Positions 25,268 to 34,567 are shown, numbered from the stretch's first letter. The stretch: 64,000 nt of DNA from Candidatus Zhuqueibacterota bacterium (GCA_016931935.1 JAFGDW010000271.1:44806-108805), one strand, 5' to 3'. Numbers and translations are program-made. The notes: a model not told the origin generated them from the sequence alone.

Positions 25268-26638
25268 TCAATCGATCACATACGGCTTGCGCATCGGCCG
25301 CGACAACATACTGTTTGCTTCTTCATCATTTTTAAACCGCTCTGTTTCCGGATCCCAGAATAGTTTCCGGTTCAGTTTCATTGCGATGTGATGAAGCAAG
25401 CAGGCGGAACAGGCGCGGTGACCGACTTCAATCGGCGAAATTGGTGGCGTGCGCGTTTTAATGCAATCGAGCCAATTGCCATGTTGATCATCGCTCACGT
25501 ACAGATGAATTTCGTTCGGTCCGATTTCCGATGTGATGATCTTCGGATCGCTGGCATCCAGTGGTTTCACGCCATTTGCATCCGGCACAGGATCGCTGGC
25601 AGTGGCGCGGTAATTTCCGCGCGTCACGAAAATCCAGCCATCGGTGCCCTCGAATTTTATCCCGTTGGGCAATTCATTGCTGACAACCATATGAACACCA
25701 TTGGCGTAATTGGCCTCGGTTCGGAAAATCCCGTGCACGTCCCACAAGCCACTGGTGGGAAATTCGGCGGTGCCCCATACCTCGATTGGGCCGGTGTATT
25801 CGGTATCCATCGCCCAGTGTGCGGAATCGATATGATGCGCGCCCCAGCCGGTAATCATTCCGGCGCCAAACTGTTCGCAGCGCAACCAGCCCGGGCGGCT
25901 GTAATCGTGCTGCGGATGGACGCGCTTTTCGGTGTAATAGACATAGGGAGTGGAACCCAGCCACATATCGTAATTCAAATTTTGTGGAATCGGCATCTCC
26001 GGCTCGTCATCACCGGATGGATCGCCCGGTAAACCGACGTACACGGTTTTCAACTTGCCGATCCGGCCGTTGCGCACTAATTCGGCGGCGTAGCGGAATT
26101 GCGCCCACGAACGCTGCTGACTGCCGATTTGCAGGATGCGATCGGTTTGCTGAACAGCTTTGCTCAACGCCCGGCCTTCGGCAATCGTTAATGAGGCAGG
26201 TTTTTGCAGGTAGACATCTTTGCCCGCCCTAACCGCGTCGATCCCGATCAGTGCATGCCAGTGATCCGGCGTGCTGATGAGCACCGCATCGATCTCCTCG
26301 TTCTGAAGCAACTCGCGATAATTATGATACACTGTTACGCCATCAAACGCAGCGCCAGCCTTTTGCGAGTAATATTGATTGACCAGCGTCTTGGCATCGT
26401 CTGCGCGTTTTGTATCCAGATCACAGACTGCCACAAGCTGAGCATGGTCGTACTTCCACGTATCCGGCATATCGTGCCCCCGGGAAATCCGGCCTGTGCC
26501 AATCGCCCCGACCGTGATGCGATTGCTCGGCGCATTCTTCCCAAACACGCTGGCAGGCACAATCGTCGGAAAACTGCTTAACGCTAGCGATGACGCGATC
26601 GCTGATTTCAGAAATTTTCGTCGTGAAAGTTGTGGCAT
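25268..26638 (-). CDS. Tat-exported Gfo/Idh/MocA-family oxidoreductase
   Basis: The 456-residue protein begins with a twin-arginine signal (SRRKFLKSAIASSLALSSFP), so it is exported folded with its nicotinamide cofactor. A Rossmann domain (about 40-160) has GAIGTGRISRG and the family's EKP motif as QKP (YLQKPASL). The C-terminal alpha/beta domain contains GAHHIDSAHWAMD, the usual catalytic His region. Such enzymes oxidise, reduce or hydrolyse sugars; relatives include glucose-fructose oxidoreductase, GH109 and haloarchaeal xylose dehydrogenase. In this context an aldose-oxidising or epimerising role in the periplasm is possible but unproven. Genes for GH3 and DUF6807 flank it on the same strand. 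Confidence 0.88.
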   Translation of the reverse strand: MPQLSRRKFLKSAIASSLALSSFPTIVPASVFGKNAPSNRITVGAIGTGRISRGHDMPDTWKYDHAQLVAVCDLDTKRADDAKTLVNQYYSQKAGAAFDGVTVYHNYRELLQNEEIDAVLISTPDHWHALIGIDAVRAGKDVYLQKPASLTIAEGRALSKAVQQTDRILQIGSQQRSWAQFRYAAELVRNGRIGKLKTVYVGLPGDPSGDDEPEMPIPQNLNYDMWLGSTPYVYYTEKRVHPQHDYSRPGWLRCEQFGAGMITGWGAHHIDSAHWAMDTEYTGPIEVWGTAEFPTSGLWDVHGIFRTEANYANGVHMVVSNELPNGIKFEGTDGWIFVTRGNYRATASDPVPDANGVKPLDASDPKIITSEIGPNEIHLYVSDDQHGNWLDCIKTRTPPISPIEVGHRACSACLLHHIAMKLNRKLFWDPETERFKNDEEANSMLSRPMRKPYVID

Positions 26639-26699
26639 TTCTTTCTCTTCTTAATATTTTCTGCACCTGATGAGTGATTCTAAATTTCAATGCTGTGAA

Positions 26700-26780
26700 A
26701 AGGTGATCTGTGATCAGTAATCAATGGTCGGTCACAAAAATTTACGGATAACTGATCACCGATCACCGATTACTGCGGTA
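26700..26780. repeat. GATCAC-rich repeat overlapping the DUF6807 stop codon
   Basis: Short copies of GTGATC/GATCAC occur in both orientations (GTGATCTGTGATCAGTAATC at 26703-26722 facing ACTGATCACCGATCACCGAT at 26750-26769), forming an imperfect inverted repeat. The last residues of the DUF6807 product are encoded by the right arm. Confidence 0.5.
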
Positions 26781-28006
26781 ACATGTGGTTCGGCAAAGCC
26801 TTGCCAGGCAGCCTCTGCTTTTTCTTTTGAATAGTGATTATTGAACACAAGAAACCGGTATTTCAGACAGTAGCGTCCGCCTGGCTCAAGCGCCCAGTCC
26901 ATATTTCGCATCGGCCAGAAGTTGGTGTATACATCGCCGCGCTCGTTCATGTTGACCGGCCAGACGCGCATCGGTTCGGGATGATTGTAATTAGTGGGGC
27001 AAGACATCATTACTGCGCCGGCATAAGCGTTATCGACTTCACCCTGAACAATGCACCAGCGTGCTCTGTTGCCATCGGCATCGAGCCGTGTCCGGCCTTC
27101 GGATGTTAGAATTTCGCTGTTGTCCTTATTCCACTGTTCCGTGGCGCGCCATCCCATGCCACCGTAACGGTATTCCAGCAGTACCACCGGGCTCTCGCTG
27201 GCACAGCTTAATTCAATCGTGATATCAACGATATATTCATCGCGGCCATTCGGATTATAGACACGCACCGTTTGCAATTCGTTCAGTGCTGCTTTTTTAC
27301 TGCCATCGTGCTTGAAAGCGATGTGCTCCAGCAACGCCCGGAATTCACCAAAAATCGGTCCGTTTTCAATTGCAACAAAATTGACGAACCGACCGGTACC
27401 GAGCCGGTCTTTCAGATTCCAGAAATCAACTGTGTCTGCTTCAAACAACACCCGCGCCCATGAATTCCATATGCCGTAGTGATGGTAGTGATCCGGCGGT
27501 TGAATGCGTGTGAGAATTTGCCCATGTGGCGACCACAATGGATGGATAAAGCCGCTGCGTCGATAGACAGAGTCGATTCCGGCTGGAGGGTACATCGTCG
27601 CGTATCGGTACCCCAACAGGTTTTGTTTTCCCGCATGAATAATGAGTGTGCCATCCTCACGTGTCGCTTCAACGAGATTTTCGTCCGGGATGGCATTTCC
27701 TTGTGTCAATTCATAAACACGGTTTATAGCTGGATTTGATTTTGAATTAATAATCCAATGCAGAATGCGATGTTCACCGTGGCTTATCTGAAAGGCAACC
27801 GGAATTAATTTATCCCCAATTCGTTCCGACAGAATTAGTGTGGAATCGGGGACGAAAGTAATTTCATCAAGGTTAATTTCAACCGGGATATTTAGGCCGT
27901 ATGTCGGTTGAGTCAGAGACGTGGTGAATGTGGCGATGGGTTTGCTGAAGCCGGATCCTGAAATAGTAGTAATAGCTGCTAATAGATAAAGAAATTTTCT
28001 TATCAT
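26756..28006 (-). CDS. Secreted DUF6807 (PmoA-like) protein
   Basis: The 416-residue protein has a signal peptide (about 1-21) and a beta-sandwich-rich region matching the DUF6807/'PmoA' family: FIHPLWSPHGQILTRIQPPDHYHHYGIWNSW, then RVYNPNGRDEYIVDITIEL and a late NMNERGDVYTNFWPM. Despite the database label, there is no link to methane oxidation; these proteins sit with Gfo/Idh/MocA genes in polysaccharide loci of many Bacteroidetes and planctomycetes. The His-rich HYHHYGIW motif suggests a binding or catalytic centre. The stop codon lies inside a dispersed (GATCAC)-rich repeat at 26700-26780, which probably rewrote the last few residues. The function is unknown. Confidence 0.8.
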   Translation of the reverse strand: MIRKFLYLLAAITTISGSGFSKPIATFTTSLTQPTYGLNIPVEINLDEITFVPDSTLILSERIGDKLIPVAFQISHGEHRILHWIINSKSNPAINRVYELTQGNAIPDENLVEATREDGTLIIHAGKQNLLGYRYATMYPPAGIDSVYRRSGFIHPLWSPHGQILTRIQPPDHYHHYGIWNSWARVLFEADTVDFWNLKDRLGTGRFVNFVAIENGPIFGEFRALLEHIAFKHDGSKKAALNELQTVRVYNPNGRDEYIVDITIELSCASESPVVLLEYRYGGMGWRATEQWNKDNSEILTSEGRTRLDADGNRARWCIVQGEVDNAYAGAVMMSCPTNYNHPEPMRVWPVNMNERGDVYTNFWPMRNMDWALEPGGRYCLKYRFLVFNNHYSKEKAEAAWQGFAEPHVTAVIGDR

Positions 28007-28321
28007 CCGTTTTCCTTTGTTATGAAATTGGATGGATAAATAGAATTTATTGTTATTTATATTTAAGAATGTTCATGATGAACTACACAAATATCCAGCT
28101 ACACCATTATAGTGATATTAATTGGACAGGCTGGGAGATACACAAGAATAAACAATCTGTTATTGAGAATGAAAGTGAAACTTCCTACGCAAAATTAGGT
28201 CTATTGCATTTAGGCATATTTCGGACATGACTCAGTTATAAAATTCACTAAATCAGGTTATACCATTGAAGAAAGTTCAGAAGATGATTATTCGTTTTAG
28301 TTGATTTGTTGGGAGCAGCAT
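28007..28321. other. Spacer upstream of the DUF6807 gene, nothing identified
   Basis: This AT-rich stretch lies between the DUF4440 and DUF6807 genes (both minus strand). No gene, terminator or repeat is clear. It is long enough to hold a promoter for the DUF6807-Gfo-GH3 group. Confidence 0.4.
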
Positions 28322-28720
28322 TTAATTTTCCAGTGCATTCTCCGCATTACTCGTGGTCACCGCAATTATTTTCCAGCCATCGTTTTCCTTATTCCATACG
28401 CGCATGAACCGGTACTTGCCGGTCAGCGGTGTTTTATCGATTTTTCCCTCGATTGTGCTGATTCCTGTCACTATCGCACTGTTATCGTGCATGAATATCA
28501 ATCGATTATGCACATCAATTTTTGATAGCTTGAAATTAGGATTGCAGAAATCCTCCATCAATCTTTCTTTACCCCAGGTGGAACCATCAGAACCAAGAAA
28601 AATATATTTCCTGGAAAAAATTTTGCCAAGAAAAGACAATTCCCCTAATCGCATTGCCTGCAACAGTCTTTCTTCAAGTTGCTGGATTTCTGAATTTAAA
28701 ACAGAGGCATCTAACAACAT
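28322..28720 (-). CDS. DUF4440/SnoaL-like NTF2-fold protein
   Basis: This 132-residue cytoplasmic protein has the NTF2-like alpha+beta fold of the DUF4440 family. It opens with a helix (IQQLEERLLQAMRLGELSFLGKIFSRKYIFLGSDG) and closes with beta strands (RFMRVWNKENDGWKIIAVTTS), the WK(I/V)xxxxxS line being typical. There is no signal peptide. Members range from small enzymes to binding proteins, so no reaction can be assigned. It is 59 bp downstream of the semialdehyde dehydrogenase gene and may be the last gene of the sugar-acid cluster. Confidence 0.7.
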   Translation of the reverse strand: MLLDASVLNSEIQQLEERLLQAMRLGELSFLGKIFSRKYIFLGSDGSTWGKERLMEDFCNPNFKLSKIDVHNRLIFMHDNSAIVTGISTIEGKIDKTPLTGKYRFMRVWNKENDGWKIIAVTTSNAENALEN

Positions 28721-28779
28721 ACGATTTTTCCTTTATTTGAATTTTCTTGATCTATGATTCCTGAAACCTGATTGCCTGA

Positions 28780-30360
28780 TTATTCCCGCGTGCGCTCCCC
28801 TTTTACAATGCGCCAAATGCCCAACGGATTTTCGTCCTTTAACTCAACGGGAAGTAATGCATCAGGAAAATTCTGATAGCAAACTGGTCGGGTAAACCTG
28901 AAAATCGCTGCCGTGCCCACCGATGTAAAGTGACTATCCGTGGTTGCCGGAAACGGTCCGCCATGAATCATCGAATGACACACCTCGACGCCGGTCGGAT
29001 AGCCGTTGATGATGAGGCGTCCCACTTTCCGCTCGAGAATTGCAATCAGATCAGCATAATTTTTCAGGTCATCCTCGGTGGCATGTAGCGTTGCCGTCAG
29101 ATGGCCCTTTAGATTTTGAGCCGCCTTGATCAGCTCGGATTTTTCATTAGCCGTAATTGCAAGTGTCGACGGTCCAAAAATCTCTTTTTCAAGCTGACTG
29201 TTTGATAGAAAATTTTGGGCATTGGTTGTCAGTAATTGTGGTGTGCCGCGGTAGCCGGATTCGTCGGATGTGCCCTGAGCAGCCGTTTTTATGCCGGATT
29301 GTAAACTTGCTTTGGCAACGCCGTTTTTGTATGCCTGGTGGATACTCTGTGTCAGCATGGTCGCCGCCGGACTAACGCTGAAATTGTCGGCTGTTAGTTT
29401 TTGAAATTGCGTCGCATCATCGGATGCTTCCATGAATACCAGGCCGGGATTGGTACAGAATTGTCCAACACCAAGCGTCACGGATGCGGTTAAGCCATTA
29501 GCAATATCGGCCTTGCGTTCGCTCAGCGCGCCCGGCAGAATGAACACCGGGTTAGTGCTGCTCATTTCGGCATAAACGGGAATTGGTTCCGGGCGTCTGG
29601 CTGCAGCGTCGTATAGCGCCTTGCCACCCTTAAATGAACCAGTGAAGCCAATTGCTTTAATCAATGGATGATTAACAATAGCTATGCCAACATCCGTTGA
29701 TGGGCCGTGCACCATGGAGAATGTACCATTCGGCATATTAGTGCGGCGAATCGCGTTCACAATTGCGTCTGCCACTAATTCGGACGTCCCCGGATGTGCG
29801 GGATGCGCCTTCACCACTACTGTACAACCGGCAGCTAATGCCGAGGCTGTGTCGCCGCCAGCTACGGAAAATGCTAACGGAAAATTACTCGCTCCAAACA
29901 CGCCAACCGGTCCCAGCGCCTTTTGCATGCTGCGGATGTCCGGCTTGGGAGCAGGGTGGCGATCCGGTTCCGCCGGATCAATCCGCGCGTCGACCCACGA
30001 ACCTTCCCGTAACAAACTGGCGAACAGTTTGAGTTGATTGACTGTCCGTCCGCGTTCGCCGGTCAGTCGCGCAGCCGGCAGGCCGGTTTCCTGAATACAG
30101 CGTTCGATCAATGTATCGCCGATGGCCATGATTTCGTCAGCGATGGCTTCAAGAAAGGTTGCGCGTTCGTGTCCGGATGTTTTGCTGTACACCGGAAACG
30201 CCGATTCTGCTTTTTGAATGGCAGCATCAATTTCCTGCGCGGTTGCCTCGTAAAATTGGGGTAACAATTTTTCTGTCGTGTCGGGATTTACAGCTTGAAA
30301 CGTCATCTGGCCGCTTGCCGAGTGTTCATTTCCGATAAAATTTTGTCCGGTAATTTTCAT
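28780..30360 (-). CDS. Alpha-ketoglutarate semialdehyde dehydrogenase (2,5-dioxopentanoate dehydrogenase)
   Basis: The 526-residue cytoplasmic enzyme belongs to the aldehyde dehydrogenase superfamily, in the NADP+-type semialdehyde dehydrogenase subgroup (FGASNFPLAFSVAGGDTASALAAGCTVVVKAHPAHPGTS is characteristic). The catalytic pair is Glu265 (YAEMSSTNPVF) and Cys302 (GQFCTNPG). It oxidises 2,5-dioxopentanoate to 2-oxoglutarate, the last step of Weimberg-type pentose and related hexarate pathways. It begins 3 nt after the stop of the 2-keto-3-deoxy-acid dehydratase gene, indicating translational coupling with the enzyme that makes its substrate. Confidence 0.92.
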   Translation of the reverse strand: MKITGQNFIGNEHSASGQMTFQAVNPDTTEKLLPQFYEATAQEIDAAIQKAESAFPVYSKTSGHERATFLEAIADEIMAIGDTLIERCIQETGLPAARLTGERGRTVNQLKLFASLLREGSWVDARIDPAEPDRHPAPKPDIRSMQKALGPVGVFGASNFPLAFSVAGGDTASALAAGCTVVVKAHPAHPGTSELVADAIVNAIRRTNMPNGTFSMVHGPSTDVGIAIVNHPLIKAIGFTGSFKGGKALYDAAARRPEPIPVYAEMSSTNPVFILPGALSERKADIANGLTASVTLGVGQFCTNPGLVFMEASDDATQFQKLTADNFSVSPAATMLTQSIHQAYKNGVAKASLQSGIKTAAQGTSDESGYRGTPQLLTTNAQNFLSNSQLEKEIFGPSTLAITANEKSELIKAAQNLKGHLTATLHATEDDLKNYADLIAILERKVGRLIINGYPTGVEVCHSMIHGGPFPATTDSHFTSVGTAAIFRFTRPVCYQNFPDALLPVELKDENPLGIWRIVKGERTRE

Positions 30361-30363
30361 AAT

Positions 30364-31200
30364 TTATTCCACAGTATTTATTAATGTGCCAATTGGTTGG
30401 ACAGTAATGTGAATTTCATCACCACTTTTTAATGTAATTGTATTCGGAGGTACAACACCTGTACCAGTCATCAGCAAGCTACCAAACGGAAACGTGCATT
30501 CGCGATAAAGAAACGTTACCAATTCATCAAACGTCCGTTTAATTTGGCTGATTTGCACGTTACCGGTGAAAATAGAATTGTCATCGCGATGGATTTCCAG
30601 GTAAATTGTCGTGTCTGGTGGAAGCGGTTCTTTAGTTACATAAACGCACGGCCCGAGCGCCGCACAGCCGTCATACGTTTTGGCCTGTGGCAGGTAAAGC
30701 GGATTTTCGCCCTCGATGCTGCGGGAACTCATGTCGTTGCCGATTGTGTAGCCAACAATTTTTCCGGTTGATGTAATCACCAGCGTCAACTCAGGTTCCG
30801 GCACATCCCAGGATGAATCTTGCCGGATGCGAACTTTGCCGCCGGAACCGACAATCCGGTTGGCGTTGGCTTTGAAGAATAGCTCCGGCCGTTCCGCTTC
30901 GTAGACATGCGCGTAAAAATCACCGCCGCCGGCAGCTTTCGATTCTTCCTGCCGTCCCAGTTTACTGTTGTAGTACGTCACCCCGCTGGCCCATAATTCT
31001 TGTGATAGAATTGGTGGCTCCAACTCGGTTTCGATTAGTCGCTTGCCATTTTCGATCGAAGTTAAGGATGAAGTTAATCTCTGGACGCTGTTGAACAGGT
31101 GATCATCATTGATGACCGAATCCCAGTTTTCATGCTCTAAATAATATTGTTTGGTGTCCTGTTCAAGAAGTATGCCGGTTTTGAGTTTGTAAATTTTCAT
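30364..31200 (-). CDS. Fumarylacetoacetase-fold 2-keto-3-deoxy-pentonate dehydratase
   Basis: I choose ATG 31200 (MKIYKLKTG), because the longer frame adds 21 residues of low-complexity spacer. The 278-residue cytoplasmic protein has the FAH C-terminal fold with metal ligands in VPEPELTLVI (ExE) and a later Asp in the TIGNDMSSRSIEG region, and KTYDGCAALGPCVY close to the active site. FAH-fold dehydratases convert 2-keto-3-deoxy-arabinonate or -xylonate to 2,5-dioxopentanoate. The gene directly precedes the semialdehyde dehydrogenase and follows the permease and the pentonate dehydratase, which supports this role over other FAH-family hydrolase activities. The exact stereochemistry cannot be read from sequence. 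Confidence 0.82.
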   Translation of the reverse strand: MKIYKLKTGILLEQDTKQYYLEHENWDSVINDDHLFNSVQRLTSSLTSIENGKRLIETELEPPILSQELWASGVTYYNSKLGRQEESKAAGGGDFYAHVYEAERPELFFKANANRIVGSGGKVRIRQDSSWDVPEPELTLVITSTGKIVGYTIGNDMSSRSIEGENPLYLPQAKTYDGCAALGPCVYVTKEPLPPDTTIYLEIHRDDNSIFTGNVQISQIKRTFDELVTFLYRECTFPFGSLLMTGTGVVPPNTITLKSGDEIHITVQPIGTLINTVE

Positions 31201-31249
31201 GGTGAATTGGTTATATTTGTGCTTGCTTGTAATCGTTCCGCCAGTCTCC

Positions 31250-31335
31250 GGCGGAGCGGGCAAATTTTGAATGTTGAATTAAAATATTCATTCAAAATTC
31301 AACACTCAACATTCAATATTAAAAAACAGATTCGT
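31250..31335. repeat. ATTCAAC-rich repeat between permease and dehydratase genes
   Basis: The spacer holds GAATGTTGAATTAAAATATTCATTC and AATTCAACACTCAACATTCAA in opposite orientations. The motif CATTCAACACTCAAAATTCAA recurs at about 32824-32844, just after the neighbouring dehydratase gene. It is a dispersed imperfect inverted repeat, not a recognisable regulator site. Confidence 0.45.
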
Positions 31336-31341
31336 GTTCTA

Positions 31342-32679
31342 TCAAGAAATAATCGAATACAAAATAAACAGAAATATCGCCCCCGATGTACCGAGAATAA
31401 ATGTTCCCAAGCTATAAAGCCGGTATCCGGTTTTAACATCCATGCCTGAAAGTTGAGTCACGACCCAGAAAAAGCTGTCGTTGGCGTGGGAAAATACAGC
31501 CGATCCAGCGCCGATTGCGAGCACCACGATTGCTTTCTCAATTTCTGATGTGAATCCCAGTGTGCCCATCATCGGCATCATGATGGAAGCGGTGGTGATG
31601 AGGGACACGGTCGACGATCCCTGTGCAGTTTTAATTGCTGCCGCCAAAAAGAAGGGCAACCAGATGCTCAAATGCACGTTTGCCAGCGTATCGCTAAGAA
31701 TGTCGGCGATGCCGGAATTTTGCAGCACTTTACCGAATATTCCACCGGCGCCGGTGATCAGAATAATCGATGAGGCGTCGCGCAATGCTTTGCCAACCCA
31801 GCCGGAGGTAGAGAGCATGGCAGAGTCAAGTTTTTTCGGTAATAACAGCGCCAGGAACACCCCAATCAGAAGCGCAACAAACGGTTCTCCAATGAATGAC
31901 AGGAATGCGAATGCAGAGTCGGTTTCGGGATCAATTATTGAGCTGGTAATTGATTTTAACAGGATCAGAAGAATCGGCACAAGCACAGGAAGCGTGGCTT
32001 TGAAGGCTCCTGGCGCGTTTTTGGTTCGTTTTTCTATTTCAATATCCGAAATATCCGGATTTGGATCGATGTAAGTACGGGCGGCATACTTTGTGGCGAA
32101 CAATATGCCGACGCTGAGCGCTAATGCGCTGATAAATAAACCCAGTAGTACGACCAGTCCCAGGTCAGCATCGAGAATACCGGCCGCAGCAATCGGGCCC
32201 GGTGTGGGTGGTACTAATGTATGGGTCGACATCAATCCCAGGCTCAGCGCGACTGCCGACCCGGTAATGGAAATTCCGGCTTTCTTTGACAGACTTTTAT
32301 TGATGGGGGAGAGCAAGATAAATCCACTGTCAGCAAATACCGGAATCGATACAAAATACCCGATCATCCCCATTGCTGCTGGCACCCGATTGCGACCAAT
32401 CAGCCGAATAACGCGTTCGGCCAGCGTATAGGCGCCACCGGAATTTTCCAGAAATGCCCCGATGATAACGCCCAAAATAATGATCAGCCCGATTTTACCC
32501 AATGTCTGGCCGAATCCGTCATTCACGGAACTGATAATTAAGTCCAATGGCATTTTCGTGAGAAATCCGTACAACAGCGCCACCAGTAAAAGAACGATAA
32601 ACGGATGCACGTTCAGTTTTGTCGTGAGTACGATTATAAAAACGACACTTAACAACAAGTAAAGGACGGCTATAGGCAT
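31342..32679 (-). CDS. GntP-family sugar-acid:H+ symporter
   Basis: The 445-residue inner-membrane protein has about 12 hydrophobic helices and the GntP-family signature: FADSGFILLSPINKSLSKKAG and LVPPTPGPIAAAGILDADLG, with PVLVPILLILLKS and AQGSSTVSLITTASI later. GntP proteins import gluconate or other aldonic and hydroxy acids with protons. It sits between the pentonate dehydratase and the 2-keto-3-deoxy-acid dehydratase, so xylonate or arabinonate is the likely substrate. This implies that sugar oxidation to the acid takes place outside the cytoplasm or by another organism. Confidence 0.9.
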   Translation of the reverse strand: MPIAVLYLLLSVVFIIVLTTKLNVHPFIVLLLVALLYGFLTKMPLDLIISSVNDGFGQTLGKIGLIIILGVIIGAFLENSGGAYTLAERVIRLIGRNRVPAAMGMIGYFVSIPVFADSGFILLSPINKSLSKKAGISITGSAVALSLGLMSTHTLVPPTPGPIAAAGILDADLGLVVLLGLFISALALSVGILFATKYAARTYIDPNPDISDIEIEKRTKNAPGAFKATLPVLVPILLILLKSITSSIIDPETDSAFAFLSFIGEPFVALLIGVFLALLLPKKLDSAMLSTSGWVGKALRDASSIILITGAGGIFGKVLQNSGIADILSDTLANVHLSIWLPFFLAAAIKTAQGSSTVSLITTASIMMPMMGTLGFTSEIEKAIVVLAIGAGSAVFSHANDSFFWVVTQLSGMDVKTGYRLYSLGTFILGTSGAIFLFILYSIIS

Positions 32680-32721
32680 CGGTTTCCACTTTTGTATGAA
32701 CAGTATTTTATTGTGTTGGAA

Positions 32722-32754
32722 ACGTGCTACGCACTATAGAAGTGCGTAGCACGT
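32722..32754. repeat. Perfect palindrome with 14-nt arms ACGTGCTACGCACT
   Basis: ACGTGCTACGCACT (32722-32735) pairs perfectly with AGTGCGTAGCACGT (32741-32754) around ATAGA. The same two arms recur at 37664-37677 and 37736-37749, further apart. It lies between the permease and dehydratase genes and may also act as a transcript-processing hairpin. Confidence 0.75.
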
Positions 32755-32845
32755 AATGATTCCCTCCTTAAGGAATCGCTTTATATTTGATAATAAAAAA
32801 AAATCGCTTCAATTCAAATTTTAGCATTCAACACTCAAAATTCAA

Positions 32846-34567
32846 TTAGTGTAAATCCCGTTTCACTTCCGAACTGGATTTCCCGACCAGAATATCCAGA
32901 TCAGCGCCTTTATCTGCTTGTAAGACGTGCTGCAAATAAAAGCTGACATACCCGCGTGTCGCCAGCGGTTCCGGCGCTACCCAGGCAGCTTTCCGGCGTT
33001 GCAGTTCGTCATCGCTGATTTTCAGGTTCAGCGAACGATTGGCCACATTGAGTTCGATAATATCGCCGTTCTGCACCAACGCCAGCGTGCCTCCAATAGT
33101 GGACTCCGGCGAAACGTGCAGTACGACGGTACCGTAAGCGGTGCCGCTCATGCGGCCATCGGAAATTCGCACCACGTCTTTTACACCTTTCATGATAAGT
33201 TTCTCCGGCAGATCGACATTTCCAACTTCGGGCATGCCGGGATAGCCTTTTGGTCCGACGCCTTTGAGTACGATCACGCTATTCTCGTCAATCTCCAGAT
33301 CGGGATCGTCAATGCGTGCGTGGTAGTCTTCGATATTTTCGAACACCACTGCTTTGCCGCTATGCTTCATCAGTTTTGGTGTGGCTGCCGATGGCTTGAT
33401 CACCGCGCCATTCTCGCACAAATTCCCCTTGAGCACGGCAATGCCAGCGTTTTCCTGTAGCGGTTTTTCAATCGGGTAGATAACATCGCGATTGTAGCAG
33501 GGCGCGTCCGCGTAATTTTCGTCGAAGGTTTTACCATTGGCGGTAATCACATTCCGGTGCAGTCGATTGCCGAGCTCTTTCATCACGACCGATAAACCAC
33601 CGGCGTAAAAGAAATCTTCCATCAGATATTTGCCGGATGGCATCAGATTGACCAGTAACGGAATATGACTGCCCAATCGATCGAAATCTTCCAATTCAAG
33701 CTTGACACCAATGCGTCCGGCAATCGCTATCAGATGAATAATCAGATTGGTGGAACCGCCGACTGCGGCGTTTACGACAATCGAATTTTCAAATGCCCCG
33801 CGGGTGAGAATTTTTGAAAGTGTAAGATTTTCACGCACCATGTCGACAATCCGGCGACCGGATAAATGCGCCATCACTTTTTTGCGGGCATCCACAGCAG
33901 GAATCGCCGCCATGCCCGGCAGAGTCAATCCCAATGCTTCCGCCATAATTGCCAGTGACGAAGCTGTACCCATGGTGTTGCAATGGCCAGCGCTGCGCGA
34001 CACACAAATTTCGGCTTCAAGCATGTCATCGGGCGTCCAGTCTTCCTTTTTGGTCTTTTCTTTGATCATCCAGTTAAACGAACCGGAGCCAATTCGCTGG
34101 CCGCGAAAATAACCGTTGAGCATAGGTCCACCAGGGACGATGATGGTTGGTAAATCTACACTGCATGCACCCATAAGTGTGGACGGCGTTGTCTTGTCAC
34201 AGCCGGTCAGTAATACCACGCCATCGAGCGGATTCGCGCGGATCGATTCTTCCACATCCATGCTGGCGAGGTCGCGGTACAACATGGTCGTTGGCCGCAT
34301 GATGGTTTCACCCAGCGACATCACCGGAAATTCCAACGGGAATCCGCCAGCTTCAGCAATACCGCGTTTGACAATCGCTGCGAACTCGCGTAAATGCCCA
34401 TTGCATGGCGTCAATTCCGACCAGGTATTACAAATCCCAATCACCGGGCGTCCGCGAAAATAATCGTCGGGATAACCCTGATTGCGCATCCACGAGCGAT
34501 GAACAAATCCCATTTTAGTAAGCCCGCCAAACCATTCCTGACTTCTGAGTTTTTGTTTATCTTTCAT
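32846..34567 (-). CDS. IlvD/Edd-family pentonate dehydratase (L-arabinonate or D-xylonate type)
   Basis: The 573-residue cytoplasmic enzyme has the IlvD/Edd fold with three cysteines placed to bind a [2Fe-2S] cluster: C55 (ELTPCNGH), C123 (TGCDKTTPS) and C196 (SAGHCNTMG). The 68- and 73-residue spacings equal those I remember for Rhizobium L-arabinonate dehydratase. ISDGRMSGTAYG carries the catalytic Ser (about 474). It removes water from an aldonic acid to give 2-keto-3-deoxy-pentonate. Downstream genes encode the importer, next dehydratase and semialdehyde dehydrogenase, so this is the first intracellular step. Discriminating arabinonate from xylonate needs biochemistry. Confidence 0.9.
   Translation of the reverse strand: MKDKQKLRSQEWFGGLTKMGFVHRSWMRNQGYPDDYFRGRPVIGICNTWSELTPCNGHLREFAAIVKRGIAEAGGFPLEFPVMSLGETIMRPTTMLYRDLASMDVEESIRANPLDGVVLLTGCDKTTPSTLMGACSVDLPTIIVPGGPMLNGYFRGQRIGSGSFNWMIKEKTKKEDWTPDDMLEAEICVSRSAGHCNTMGTASSLAIMAEALGLTLPGMAAIPAVDARKKVMAHLSGRRIVDMVRENLTLSKILTRGAFENSIVVNAAVGGSTNLIIHLIAIAGRIGVKLELEDFDRLGSHIPLLVNLMPSGKYLMEDFFYAGGLSVVMKELGNRLHRNVITANGKTFDENYADAPCYNRDVIYPIEKPLQENAGIAVLKGNLCENGAVIKPSAATPKLMKHSGKAVVFENIEDYHARIDDPDLEIDENSVIVLKGVGPKGYPGMPEVGNVDLPEKLIMKGVKDVVRISDGRMSGTAYGTVVLHVSPESTIGGTLALVQNGDIIELNVANRSLNLKISDDELQRRKAAWVAPEPLATRGYVSFYLQHVLQADKGADLDILVGKSSSEVKRDLH

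Noticed and set aside
26756-28006. Methane monooxygenase link from the 'PmoA' family label
   Set aside because: The label is historical; the protein is a secreted single-domain protein beside sugar genes, with none of the membrane helices or partners of particulate methane monooxygenase.
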